Positions 8,593-17,210 of a stretch of DNA of 60,190 bases are shown here, in pieces. The stretch covers positions 1-60,190 of the forward strand of contig LFMX01000027.1 of assembly GCA_001184405.1 (NCBI GenBank), read 5' to 3'. The notes beneath the pieces were generated by a model. It was not told where the DNA came from. It was given only the letters and a program-made list of their open reading frames with translations, and searched no databases. Source of the DNA: Candidatus Burkholderia humilis. Its GTDB lineage: Bacteria > Pseudomonadota > Gammaproteobacteria > Burkholderiales > Burkholderiaceae. Numbering within the stretch: position 1 is the stretch's first letter; each line of letters begins with the position of its first letter. Position numbers and translations under genes: made by a program.

Positions 8593-11118
8593 ATGGCCGA
8601 AGACAATCCGCTTGCGGCGCTTGCTCCGCAGCAATTTTCAATCGATGTGATGCTCGAGAAGTACGCTAAAGGCGACGAATCGAGTGTGGGCGATATTTAT
8701 CATCGCGTGGCGCGCGGCGTCGCGCTGGCGGAGCCTGAAGAATCGCGCGCGAAGATCGAAAAAGAATTCGTCGATAATTTCCGGCGCGGCGCGCTCGGCG
8801 CCGGGCGCATCATGAGCGCGGCGGGTGCGGGCATCGACGCAACGCTGATCAACTGCTTCGTGCAACCGGTAGGCGATGCCATTCAGGGCGTCGATGACAA
8901 CGGCTTGCCCGGCATCTACGTGGCGCTATTGCAGGCCGCGGAAACGATGCGTCGCGGCGGCGGGGTCGGCTACAACTTCTCGGCCATTCGTCCGCGTGGC
9001 GCGCGTGTGCATTCGACAGGCTCGGCTGCATCGGGCCCGTGCAACTATATGGATGTATTCGATGCCTCCTGCCGCACGGTCGAAAGCGCGGGCGCGCGTC
9101 GTGGCGCGCAGATGGGCATACTCGATTGCACGCATCCCGATCTGCTCGAATTCATCGCGGCCAAGCATACGAAAGGACGCTGGAACAACTTCAACGTATC
9201 GGTCGCAGTGACCGATGAGTTCATGCAGGCCGTCGCCGCTGCCGCCATGTGGGAACTCGTGCACATAACCGAACCGTCTCCCGCACAACGTAGCTCGGCG
9301 GATATTCGTCAGCGTGAGGACGGCTTGTGGGTGTATCGCGAAGTGCGTGCGCGCGAAGTGTGGGACGTCATCATGCGCTCCACGTACGATGTCGCGGAGC
9401 CGGGCGTCGTCTTCATGTCACGCATGAATGATGACAACAATTTGCGCGCGCTCGAATCCATTCGCGCGACCAATCCATGCGGCGAGCAACCGTTGCCCGC
9501 GTACGGTTGCTGCAATCTCGGTCCGCTCAATCTCACGCGCTTCGTACGCGATCCGTTCTCGCAAATGAAAGGCGGCTTGCCGTCGTTCGATTGGGACGCG
9601 CTTGCACGCACCACGCGTATCCAAGTGCGTTTTCTCGATGACGTGCTCGACGTGACCTTATGGCCGCTTGAAGAGCAGGCGCGTGAAGCGGCGGCTAAGC
9701 GTCGTATCGGCGTGGGTTTTACGGGGCTGGGCGATACGCTCGTGATGCTCGGCATGCGCTACAACGCGCAGGAAGGGCGCGATTTCGCCACACGTGTCGC
9801 GCGTACGATGCGCGACGAAGCGTATCGCGCCTCCGTCGAACTCGCGCGCGAACGCGGCGCGTTTCCGCTATTCGATGCGAGACGCTATCTGGACGAAGGC
9901 ACGTTTGCATCGCGCTTGCCGGAAGACCTCAAGAGCGCGATTCGCGCGCACGGCATTCGCAACAGCCACTTGCTGTCGATTGCGCCGACGGGCACGGTGA
10001 GTCTCGCGTTTGCGGACAATGCATCGAATGGCATCGAGCCTGCGTTTTCGTGGACGTATCAACGCACCAAGCGCATGGCCGATAGCAGTCGGCAGACCTT
10101 CGCGGTCGAAGATCATGCGTACCGGCTGTATCGTGAAATGGGCGGCGATGTGAACGCGTTGCCCGATTACTTCGTGAGTGCGCTGGATATGTCCGCGCAC
10201 GATCATCTCGAGATGATGGCGGCCGTGCAGCCCTTCGTCGACACGTCGATTTCGAAAACCGTCAACGTGCCCGCGGACTATCCGTTCGACAAGTTTCAGG
10301 ACTTGTATTTCGAAGCGTGGCGGCGCGGCTTGAAGGGACTCGCAACGTATCGGCCGAACGAGACCTTGGGCGCGGTGCTTTCCGTTACGCCACAAGAAAC
10401 GCGCAGCGATGATTCGCCCGATGCCGAACCGGAGCTCGATCCGTTGCGTATCGCGATCGATCATCGTCCGCGCGGCGAGTTGCCCGCGATCATCGAGAAG
10501 GCCGAATATCTGACGCAGGCGGGCAAGAAGTCGCTTTATCTTGCGGTGTCTTTTATCGAAGTGACGGGGCGCATCGGCGGCGAGGATGTCACGATCGAGC
10601 GGCCCATCGAGTTCTTCATTCCGACCGGCCAGCGCGATGAATCGCAGCAGTGGATCACCGCGACCATGCGCTCGCTTTCACTCGCGGCGCGCGGCGGATT
10701 TGCGGCGCGCACGCTGCAGGATATGCGTAAGGTGTCGTGGGATCGCGGGCAGGTTCGGCTCGGCGATGTCGAACGTCTCGATGGTCATCGCAGTCCGCGC
10801 TGGCACGATTCGGAAGTGGCCGCGCTGGCTTATGCGATCCAGCAGATTCTTTATCGACGTGGTTTTCTCGATGCCGGAGGCAATCAGGTGCCATCGCGCG
10901 TGCTGGCGCGTCGTCGCGCTGAAGACGTGCAGGGCGCGAGAAAGCTCGAGCCTGAAAGCGAGCCGGAAGTCACGCATGAAGATGCCGCGCCGCTCGATCC
11001 ACATGGTCTTGCTAAAATGCATGGCCGCAAATGCGCGACGTGTGGAGCGAATGCGGTGATACGTAAGGACGGCTGCGACTTTTGTACCGCGTGCGGGGAA
11101 ATCGGCGCGTGCGGTTGA
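8593..11118 (+). CDS. nrdJ: Class II (adenosylcobalamin-dependent) ribonucleoside-diphosphate reductase
   Basis: An 841-residue enzyme that reduces ribonucleotides to deoxyribonucleotides using a radical generated from adenosylcobalamin, without oxygen. Seen in order: an N-terminal region with ATLINCFVQPVGD (active-site cysteine near 88), the glycine-rich RRGGGVGYNFS, NPCGEQPL with a conserved cysteine near 296, the SIAPTGT region near 465, and a C-terminal extension ending in cysteine pairs (KCATCG, then CDFCTACG) for thiol relay or metal binding. The ATG at 8593 is chosen because AAGGA precedes it and upstream in-frame residues are not family-like. It is undamaged in a region rich in broken genes, in line with the maintained cobalamin pathway further on. 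No cobalamin riboswitch was seen in its leader. Confidence 0.93.
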   Translation: MAEDNPLAALAPQQFSIDVMLEKYAKGDESSVGDIYHRVARGVALAEPEESRAKIEKEFVDNFRRGALGAGRIMSAAGAGIDATLINCFVQPVGDAIQGVDDNGLPGIYVALLQAAETMRRGGGVGYNFSAIRPRGARVHSTGSAASGPCNYMDVFDASCRTVESAGARRGAQMGILDCTHPDLLEFIAAKHTKGRWNNFNVSVAVTDEFMQAVAAAAMWELVHITEPSPAQRSSADIRQREDGLWVYREVRAREVWDVIMRSTYDVAEPGVVFMSRMNDDNNLRALESIRATNPCGEQPLPAYGCCNLGPLNLTRFVRDPFSQMKGGLPSFDWDALARTTRIQVRFLDDVLDVTLWPLEEQAREAAAKRRIGVGFTGLGDTLVMLGMRYNAQEGRDFATRVARTMRDEAYRASVELARERGAFPLFDARRYLDEGTFASRLPEDLKSAIRAHGIRNSHLLSIAPTGTVSLAFADNASNGIEPAFSWTYQRTKRMADSSRQTFAVEDHAYRLYREMGGDVNALPDYFVSALDMSAHDHLEMMAAVQPFVDTSISKTVNVPADYPFDKFQDLYFEAWRRGLKGLATYRPNETLGAVLSVTPQETRSDDSPDAEPELDPLRIAIDHRPRGELPAIIEKAEYLTQAGKKSLYLAVSFIEVTGRIGGEDVTIERPIEFFIPTGQRDESQQWITATMRSLSLAARGGFAARTLQDMRKVSWDRGQVRLGDVERLDGHRSPRWHDSEVAALAYAIQQILYRRGFLDAGGNQVPSRVLARRRAEDVQGARKLEPESEPEVTHEDAAPLDPHGLAKMHGRKCATCGANAVIRKDGCDFCTACGEIGACG

Positions 11119-11145
11119 TGCACGTGCCTTAATGCTTGACGACGC

Positions 11146-11286
11146 TTAATGAGCGGCTTCTTCGTGAAGCCGTTCGACTTCTTGCGAAACATGATCGGTG
11201 TGGTCAACGAAAGGACGCCACACCGGCGTTGCCGAAGAGAGTTCTTCCAGCACGGAGAATTGCTCAAGGTTGATGTTGTCGAACAT
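11146..11286 (-). CDS. 46-residue acidic small protein, unknown function
   Basis: A short frame beginning MFDNINLEQFSVLEELSS at an ATG at 11286, with a strong AGAGGA site six bases upstream. It ends EEAAH at a stop at 11146. It is acidic and probably helical, with no signal peptide or membrane segment. It starts 21 bases after the stop of the DUF4148 gene on the same strand, so the two are probably co-transcribed. I do not recognise a family. The ribosome site and operon spacing are the main support. Confidence 0.5.
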   Translation of the reverse strand: MFDNINLEQFSVLEELSSATPVWRPFVDHTDHVSQEVERLHEEAAH

Positions 11287-11307
11287 GATGTCCTCTTCAA
11301 TTGCGTC

Positions 11308-11649
11308 TTAGCGCTCGATCACATTGCTGTGAACCGCCGAGCCATTCGCATACTCGACAATCCCTCTATTACGCGCTTCGCTTTGCGCCGCGATGGCATC
11401 GCCCAGCATGCTGCGCGACGGATACGTGTTGCGATTCAAAGCAGGCAACGAACCATTCGAATAAGCCGCAGCCAATTCGGCGCGCACTTGCGCGCGCGTC
11501 TTGGGTGCATCGCTCGAGCTTGCTCGCGTCTGCACTTGCGGCTGATAGGTTCCGGAGCGGCCAATGCCTTGACCACTTTCAGCGAATGCCGTTGTCGATA
11601 CCACCGCTGAAATGGCGGCGAGCGAGAACCTCGTGATAAGCGTCTTCAT
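11308..11649 (-). CDS. DUF4148 secreted protein
   Basis: A 113-residue precursor. The signal peptide MKTLITRFSLAAISAVVSTTAFA is followed directly by a short mature domain with the DUF4148 pattern: KTRAQVRAELAAAYSNG, a proline/leucine turn, then a serine- and asparagine-containing tail. These small periplasmic or secreted proteins occur in many copies in Burkholderia-group genomes and have no established role. The start at 11649 is set by the signal peptide and an AAAGGAG site; longer in-frame starts add non-signal sequence. It probably heads a two-gene unit with the 46-residue gene downstream. Confidence 0.85.
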   Translation of the reverse strand: MKTLITRFSLAAISAVVSTTAFAESGQGIGRSGTYQPQVQTRASSSDAPKTRAQVRAELAAAYSNGSLPALNRNTYPSRSMLGDAIAAQSEARNRGIVEYANGSAVHSNVIER

Positions 11650-11815
11650 GCTTGCGACTCCTTTCGATCCGTTTGCGGTGTGCGGGCAATTGCGGATTGC
11701 AATCGGCGTTGTGAGCACGCTGCGTTGAGAACGAATTTAGCCGGGCGCAAGCGGCGGATAAATGATGGATCCGCGAATTGATTTGTCGATTTCGGCGAAT
11801 AATCGCTAAGCGCCT

Positions 11816-11990
11816 TTAAGGACGGGCGCTTGAGAGCTGCTTATGAAAGAACGTGGTTGAGCAAAGCGTACCGTCGGGCATCAACGCATAGTTCGGTATC
11901 ACGCCCACGCGCGGCCATCCCGCGCGTTCGTAGAGGCGCTCGGCATCGCCGCCTGTGACGGTATCGAGCACGAGACGTCGCGATGAATAA
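11816..11990 (-). pseudogene. C-terminal fragment of a GNAT acetyltransferase
   Basis: Only the last 55-60 residues of an acetyltransferase can be read: RLVLDTVTGGDAERLYERAG and then GVIPNYALMPDGTLCSTTFF to a stop at 11816. This is the conserved final strand-helix-strand of a GNAT subfamily common in Burkholderia. The acetyl-CoA loop and the whole N-terminal half are missing. The sequence upstream is not GNAT-like in any frame and soon meets the start of the efflux pump gene. A deletion probably removed the front of this gene together with whatever preceded the pump, such as its adaptor protein. Non-functional. Confidence 0.7.
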
Positions 11991-12061
11991 CGACGCCAAT
12001 GCGCCGGTCGTGAAGACCGCATCGGCGCAGTAAGGCTCTTTTGTCAAGAAAAGATTTCGCC

Positions 12062-14050
12062 ATGAACATTTCCAAATTCTTCATCGACCGCCCGATCTTT
12101 GCGGGCGTGCTATCGGTGATCGTGCTGCCGGCGGGCATCATCGCGATGTTCAAGCTGCCGATCTCCGAGTATCCGGAAGTCGTGCCGCTTTCGGTCGTCG
12201 TGCACGCGCAGTATCCGGGCGCGAACCCGAAGGTCATCGCTGAAACGGTGGCGTCGCCGCTCGAAGAGCAGATCAACGGCGTCGAGGACATGCTGTATAT
12301 GCAGTCGCAAGCGAACAGCGACGGCAACCTCACGACGACTGTCACGTTCAAGCTCGGCACCGATCCGGACAAGAACACGCAGCTCGTGCAGAACCGCGTG
12401 AATCAGGCTTTGCCGCGTTTGCCGCAGGACGTGCAGCGTCTTGGCGTGACGACGATCAAGTCATCGCCCACGCTCACGATGGTCGTTCACCTGAACTCGC
12501 CCAATGACCGTTACGACATGACGTATCTGCGCAACTATGCGCTGATCAACGTGAAGGACCGGCTCGAATGTATCGCGGGCGTGGGTGAAGTGCAGCTCTG
12601 GGGCTCGGGCGATTATTCGATGCGCGTGTGGCTCGATCCGCAAAAGGTCGCGCAGCGCGGCATGACGGCCACCGATGTCGTCAACGCGATTCGTGAGCAG
12701 AACGTGCAGGTCGCGGCGGAGGTCATCGGCGGTTCGCCTACGTTGCCCAACGTGCCGTTGCAATTGAACGTGAATGCGCGCGGGCGCTTGCAGAACGAGT
12801 CGGAGTTCCGCGACATCGTGCTGAAGACGTCGCCGGATGGCGCAGTCACGCATCTCTCCGATGTCGCGCGCGTGGAACTCGCGGCATCGGAATATGGCTT
12901 GCGTTCCTTGCTCGACAACAAGAGCGCGGTGGCCATCGCCATCAATCAGCAACCCGGCGCGAACTCGCTGCAGATTTCCGATGAAGTGCGCAAGACGATG
13001 AAGGAACTGCAGGCGGATATGCCTGCGGGCCTCGAATATCAGATCGGTTATGACCCGACGCAGTTCGTGCGTTCGAGTATCGAAGCGGTGATTCATACGC
13101 TTGCCGAAGCGATCGCGTTGGTCGTGCTCGTCGTGATCGTGTTCCTGCAAACGTGGCGTGCATCGATCATTCCGTTGCTGGCGGTGCCGGTGTTGATCGT
13201 CGGGACGTTCTCTTTGCTGCTTGCGTTCCGGTTCTCGATCAATGCGTTGTCACTCTTCGGCATGGTGCTGGCGATCGGTATCGTCATCGATGATGCGATC
13301 GTCGTGGTCGAGAACGTCGAGCGCAATATCGAAGCAGGCTTGTCAGCGAGAGATGCCACGTATCAGGCAATGCGCGAGGTGAGCGGACCGATCATCGCCA
13401 TTGCTTTGACGCTGGTTGCCGTGTTCGTGCCGCTCGCGTTCATGTCGGGTTTGACGGGACAGTTTTACAAGCAGTTCGCGATGACCATCGCCATCTCGAC
13501 GGTGATCTCCGCGTTCAACTCGCTCACGCTTTCACCTGCGCTTGCAGCGTTGTTGTTGAAAGGCCATGACGAACCGAAGGACTGGCTCACGCACGGCATG
13601 GAACGTGTGTTCGGCGGCTTTTTCAGGCGCTTCAACAAGGTCTTTCATCGCGGTTCGGATGCGTATGGCAAGGGCGTAAAGAACGTCATCAACCGCAAGG
13701 CCATGAATGATGGTCGTCTATGCCGTGTTGCTCGGTGGCGCGGTGTTGATGGGCAAGATCGTGCCGGGCGGCTTCGTGCCTGCGCAGGACAAGGAGTATC
13801 TGATCAGCTTCGCGCAGTTGCCCAACGGCGCGTCGCTCGATCGTACGGAAGGCGTGATTCGCCAGATGTCGGATATCGCGCTCAAGCAGCCGGGCGTGGA
13901 AAGCGCAGTCGAGTTTCCGGGCTTGTCGGTGAATGGCTTTACCAACTCGTCGAGCGCGGGCATCGTGTTCGTGACGTTGAAGCCGTTCAAGGAACGCGTG
14001 CATGACAAGGCGCTCTCCGCGAATGCCATTGCGGGCGCGTTGAATCAGAA
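12062..14050 (+). pseudogene. RND multidrug efflux pump inner-membrane subunit, frameshifted and truncated
   Basis: The start MNISKFFIDRPIFAGVLSVI at 12062 is typical of HAE1/AcrB-type transporters, which export drugs across the envelope using the proton gradient. The first 550 residues are well conserved: the porter domain, the membrane helices with GMVLAIGIVIDDAIVVVENV (the acidic pair needed for proton flow), and the loop toward the second porter domain. Near 13705 the homology shifts frame (MMVVYAVLLGGAVL), continues through PAQDKEYLISFAQLP, and stops abruptly near 14050. About 380 residues, the second half of the pump, are missing. Intact members are about 1050 residues. No periplasmic adaptor gene is upstream. 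Not functional. Confidence 0.9.
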
Positions 14051-14364
14051 TCATGGCGTTCCGCGAGGTCGAAGACAATCTCTCGGACTTGCGCATCCTC
14101 GAAGATCAGACCGTGACGCAGGACGATGCAGTGAAGGCATCGGTGCGCACCGCGCAGCTCTCACGTACGCAATACACCGAAGGCGCGGTGAATTATCTCG
14201 ATGTGATCGATGCCGCGCGCACCGTGCTGCAAACGCAGCGCGCATCGGTGCAATTGCAGGGCGCACAGGCTGTATCGACGGTGAATCTGATTCGCGCTTT
14301 AGGCGGCGGTTGGGGAGATACAAAGTCCGGTCCGGTGCCTGAACCGAGTCTCGCGCTTAAATAG
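14051..14364 (+). pseudogene. C-terminal fragment of a NodT/OprM-family outer-membrane efflux channel
   Basis: Directly after the truncated pump, in a different frame, comes about 100 residues of the end of a TolC/NodT-type outer-membrane factor: AFREVEDNLSDLRILEDQT, SRTQYTEGAVNYLDVIDA and a final VNLIRALGGGW. Such channels are about 480-500 residues and normally follow the RND pump gene. The fragment keeps only the last helical hairpin. It has no start of its own and is out of frame with the pump, so no chimeric protein is made. The join near 14050 records one deletion removing the end of the pump and most of the channel gene. The original terminator follows at 14374. Confidence 0.88.
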
Positions 14365-14373
14365 TGCGCAAAG

Positions 14374-14399
14374 AAAAGCCCTGCAAATGCAGGGCTTTT
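14374..14399 (+). terminator. Rho-independent terminator of the former efflux operon
   Basis: A perfect hairpin with stem AAAAGCCCTGC and its complement around a four-base AAAT loop, ending in a short T run. It lies 10 bases after the stop of the outer-membrane-channel fragment and has survived the deletion of the operon. Confidence 0.85.
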
Positions 14400-14519
14400 C
14401 AGCATCTGACGCGGACTGTTAGCCGATTGTTCGCGAAGCGGAACATATGTCTTCATCGGCAAGCCATTTATCCGGAGCGGCCCGATCCCTAGAATTTAGC
14501 CTATGGAAAGGAGCCGGTC

Positions 14520-14744
14520 ATGAGAGCTTTAATCGAAAGACAACTGTATCAGCCAGCGGTGGTGCTGCCACTGCTGCTCTTGATGCACCTGATGGTTACG
14601 CTCGACTTCAATCTGGCGCAAGTGATGTTCGTCGTGATGGTGAAGGGATCGCAGCAGGCTTATCAGTTCGTTGTGCGTCATGCGCCGCTGTGTCAGCGCG
14701 GCGGCGATGATGTCGAGCACATCGCCTGCCGCTACTGCGGCTAA
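14520..14744 (+). CDS. 74-residue protein with one membrane helix, unknown function
   Basis: The start at 14520 has a clear AAAGGAG site. Residues 12-40 are strongly hydrophobic (VVLPLLLLMHLMVTLDF and onward) and could form one or two membrane passes. The C-terminal part is polar with several cysteines and histidines (HAPLCQRGG, HIACRYCG), suggestive of metal binding or disulphides, though this is inference. I do not recognise a family. It ends nine bases before the stop of the convergent broken ppk2. Confidence 0.5.
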   Translation: MRALIERQLYQPAVVLPLLLLMHLMVTLDFNLAQVMFVVMVKGSQQAYQFVVRHAPLCQRGGDDVEHIACRYCG

Positions 14745-14753
14745 GGCACGAAG

Positions 14754-15650
14754 TCAATACACGTCGGGAACGTACATGTTTTCCGGTACCGGCTGACGCA
14801 AATAATCGGGATTGAACACGCGCTCGGGCAGATGAATGGGCTGATGCTCACGTCGTGATACGGCACCTGGCTCAACAGGTGATGAATGCAGTTGAGCCGC
14901 GCGCGCTTCTTGTCGACGGCCTGCACGACCCACCACGGCGCCTCAGGAATATTCGTGCGCTGAAGCATGATTTCCTTAGCGGCCGTATAAGCCTCCCAAC
15001 GGCGGTGGCCTTCCAGATCCATCGGGCTTAGCTTCCACTGCTTGAGCGGATCTTCGATACGCGCCTGAAAGCGCACTTCCTGTTCATCGTCGGTAATCGA
15101 GAACCAGTACTTGACGATCTGAATGCCGCTGCGCACGAGCATCTTCTCGAACTCGGGCACCGAGCGGAAGAATTCTTCATACTCTTCACCGGTACAAAAG
15201 TTCATCACGCGCTCGACGCCCGCGCGGTTGTACCAGCTACGATCGAACAAAATGATTTCGCCCGCAGCCGGCAAATGCGATACATACCGCTGAAAGTACC
15301 ATTGTGTGCGCTCGCGATTGTTCGGCGCGGGCAGTGCGGCCACACGGCACACGCAGCGGATTCAGACGCTGCGTAATGCGCTTGATCGCGCCGCCCTTGC
15401 CGGCGGCGTCGCGGCCTTCGAAGAACACGACGAGCCGATGTCCCGTATGCACAACTCAGTCTTGCAGCTTGACGAGTTCGCCTTGCAGGCGGAATAACTC
15501 ACGGAAATAGGTCTTGCGCAGTTGCCGGTCTTCGTCAGAGAACGTCGCTTCTCCATTGAGAAAGCGGTCGTCGATCTCCATCTCGAACTCTTCGTCGTAA
15601 CTGTCGATCAAGTCGGCATGAAAGCGGCGCTGTTTTCCCGTGTCGTTCAT
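14754..15650 (-). pseudogene. ppk2: Polyphosphate kinase 2 with three lesions
   Basis: Read in order from 15650: an N-terminal helical region (MNDTGKQRRFHADLIDSYDE), then a TGA at 15456 where the family has Trp ([17 protein letters not shown]), then the Walker A region [20 protein letters not shown] frameshift near 15345 follows, then a long correct stretch ([33 protein letters not shown]) and a second frameshift near 14845 before the end (LPERVFNPDY). PPK2 transfers phosphate between polyphosphate and nucleotides in the cytoplasm. All catalytic motifs are recognisable, so decay is recent, but three independent lesions make the gene dead unless several are read errors. Intact length would be about 298 residues. 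Confidence 0.92.
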
Positions 15651-15981
15651 GAATGGCTCCGTGGGCGTGCTTGGCCTTCGAAAATGCGGTTCGATTAATG
15701 CAGCGTGGGACGCCGATTATGACCGGCTTCGATGGCAGTCATATGACGCCATATTGTAGAAAGGCGCGCCAAGGGCGGCAAAGCGTGCGCGCGTCGTCTG
15801 CATGATCCGGCACTTCAATGGCATTCCGATGGCCAATCGCGCATTTAATCCATTTTTGTCTGACTAAATAGCGCTTTCTTAAGCACTTCTTGCACGAGTT
15901 GGAACAGAGTTTGCTCAAGCTTTGTTTATTGAAAGTTTGGCGCCACCTGCGCGCCACAGCGATGAGCCAGCGAACTGACCC
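15651..15981. other. Intergenic region without a recognisable gene
   Basis: A divergent space of about 330 bases between the ppk2 pseudogene and the next plus-strand gene. It has an AT-richer centre near 15840-15930. No coding frame, repeat or RNA gene is convincing. It presumably carries promoters for both neighbours. Confidence 0.4.
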
Positions 15982-16321
15982 ATGAATAGTCGAACCGACA
16001 CCCGATGGACCCCGTGGAACCCTGCGCACGAAGACGGTCATGAAAGCGCGGGCAGCGCGCGCGCCGAGGCAAGGGCGCCAAAACACGCGAGCGCCGCGCC
16101 CCCTGCCGCGTACTTTATTTCCGTGCTCGAAGAACTGGCCACCGGCGAGAAGCTCGGCAACGACGAGCGCCTACGCGCGGTCGCCATGCTCGAGTCTCAG
16201 TTTGGCGAGGGCCGGCCTTGGCGAGGGCCGGCCGCGCACGCTCAAGGAAGCGGTGCGCATTTGCGCGGCGGCCATCGATTCGTCCACGTTGCAGCGTATG
16301 GCGCGCGGCGCTAAAGCCTAA
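15982..16321 (+). pseudogene. Small unknown protein disrupted by a 16-bp tandem duplication
   Basis: The frame starts at 15982 (MNSRTDTRWTPWNP), passes a polar, alanine-rich region and a helical segment (VLEELATGEKLGNDERLR, MLESQFGEGRP), then goes out of frame at an exact 16-base direct repeat. Removing one repeat copy in thought restores a natural ending, TLKEAVRICAAAIDSSTLQR then MARGAKA and a stop at 16321. The intact protein would be about 107 residues. I do not recognise its function; the regular helical C-terminal half suggests a small soluble protein. The lesion is unambiguous because both the duplication and the correct downstream frame are visible. Confidence 0.7.
16202..16233 (+). 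repeat. Exact 16-bp tandem duplication (two copies)
   Basis: The unit TTGGCGAGGGCCGGCC occurs twice head to tail. Sixteen is not a multiple of three, so the second copy shifts the reading frame of the gene around it. Each unit contains a GGCCGGCC palindrome, a plausible slippage site during replication. Confidence 0.95.
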
Positions 16322-16382
16322 GCACTTAACCGCTAAGCGCTTTAGCAGTTTCGCTAAACGTGCGTGCGAAAAAAACTGAAGG

Positions 16383-16418
16383 AAGCGCGTTTTTTTCATC
16401 AACGTGTAAAACGCGCTT
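16383..16418. terminator. Inverted repeat, probable bidirectional terminator
   Basis: AAGCGCGTTTT is matched 14 bases later by its exact complement AAAACGCGCTT, with extra T residues after the first arm. It sits between the convergent small gene ending at 16321 and the monooxygenase gene ending at 16431, where a shared terminator is expected. Confidence 0.5.
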
Positions 16419-16430
16419 GCCTCCGGGGTT

Positions 16431-16745
16431 TTACTTGACGGTCTGAATCACCTCGAATCCTTCGAATTCGGGGTGTCCCAGATAGAGCTGACGCGTTTCA
16501 CCGCCCGCGTTGCGATGCGCCGCCCGAAAAGCGTCAGATTTGGTCCAGTCTTCGAACGCCGCCCGATTCGCCCAAATCGTGTGACTCGAATAGAGCACAT
16601 GATCGTCGCGCACCGGTCCCCTCAGCAAATGAAATTCGACGAAGCCCGGCACATCCTTGAGATACGTGTCACGGCTGGTCCAGAGCCGTTGGAAATCGGC
16701 CTCGGCGCCGGGTACGATCTTGAAGCGATTCATGGCGATATACAT
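16431..16745 (-). CDS. Antibiotic biosynthesis monooxygenase (ABM) domain protein
   Basis: A 104-residue protein with a single ABM ferredoxin-like domain: NRFKIVPGAEADFQRLW at residues 6-22, a long helix, FVEFHLLRGP, then YSSHTIWANRAAFEDW. Proteins of this size and pattern resemble HmoA/IsdG-like haem-degrading monooxygenases or small quinol oxygenases. The exact substrate is not visible from sequence. Upstream AAGGA supports a start at 16745, with a second possible ATG at 16733. It lies downstream of the DUF1428 gene on the same strand (41-base gap), so the two may be co-transcribed. Intact. Confidence 0.8.
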   Translation of the reverse strand: MYIAMNRFKIVPGAEADFQRLWTSRDTYLKDVPGFVEFHLLRGPVRDDHVLYSSHTIWANRAAFEDWTKSDAFRAAHRNAGGETRQLYLGHPEFEGFEVIQTVK

Positions 16746-16785
16746 GTCGATGCGTGTCCTTTCTTAAAAAACGTTGGTTAAGCCC

Positions 16786-17154
16786 TTAGCGCGATAATTC
16801 CACGATCGTCCTGAAGCCGCCGAAGAACATGCGCTTGGGATCGAACGGAGGCATCGTGTTTTCCATCATGGCCTTTAGGCGCGGGTCTTCCATCACTTTG
16901 GCGTTCACGCTGTTACGCACTTCGCGCGATTCATAAACGATCCAAGAAAACGCGACCGTTTCGCCTTCCTTGAGTTGAACGCTTTGCGGGAAAGAGGTGA
17001 GTTCGCCCGGCTTGACGTCGTCCGCGATGGTTTCGACAAAATCGAGCGCGCCATGCTCGATCCATATCTTGCCCGCTTCCTCGGCCATTTTCCGATAGTC
17101 CTCGATTCTGTCGCTCGGCACCGGAACGACGAAGCCATCCACGTAATACGCCAT
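16786..17154 (-). CDS. DUF1428 family protein
   Basis: A 122-residue protein that fits DUF1428 along its whole length: MAYYVDGFVVPVPSDRIEDY at the start, WIEHGALDFVETIADDV in the middle, SWIVYESREVRN, and a conserved end with PFDPKRMFFGGFRTIVE. The family adopts a dimeric alpha-beta barrel related to ABM and YciI-like folds. No activity is established. The start has a very good TAAGGAG site. It probably forms a two-gene unit with the ABM protein that follows, and shared folds suggest related roles, but this is inference. Confidence 0.9.
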   Translation of the reverse strand: MAYYVDGFVVPVPSDRIEDYRKMAEEAGKIWIEHGALDFVETIADDVKPGELTSFPQSVQLKEGETVAFSWIVYESREVRNSVNAKVMEDPRLKAMMENTMPPFDPKRMFFGGFRTIVELSR

Positions 17155-17210
17155 GTTTGTCTCCTTAAGGACGTCGCGCGATATGCGCGGACGAATTGCT
17201 TACTTGGAGC

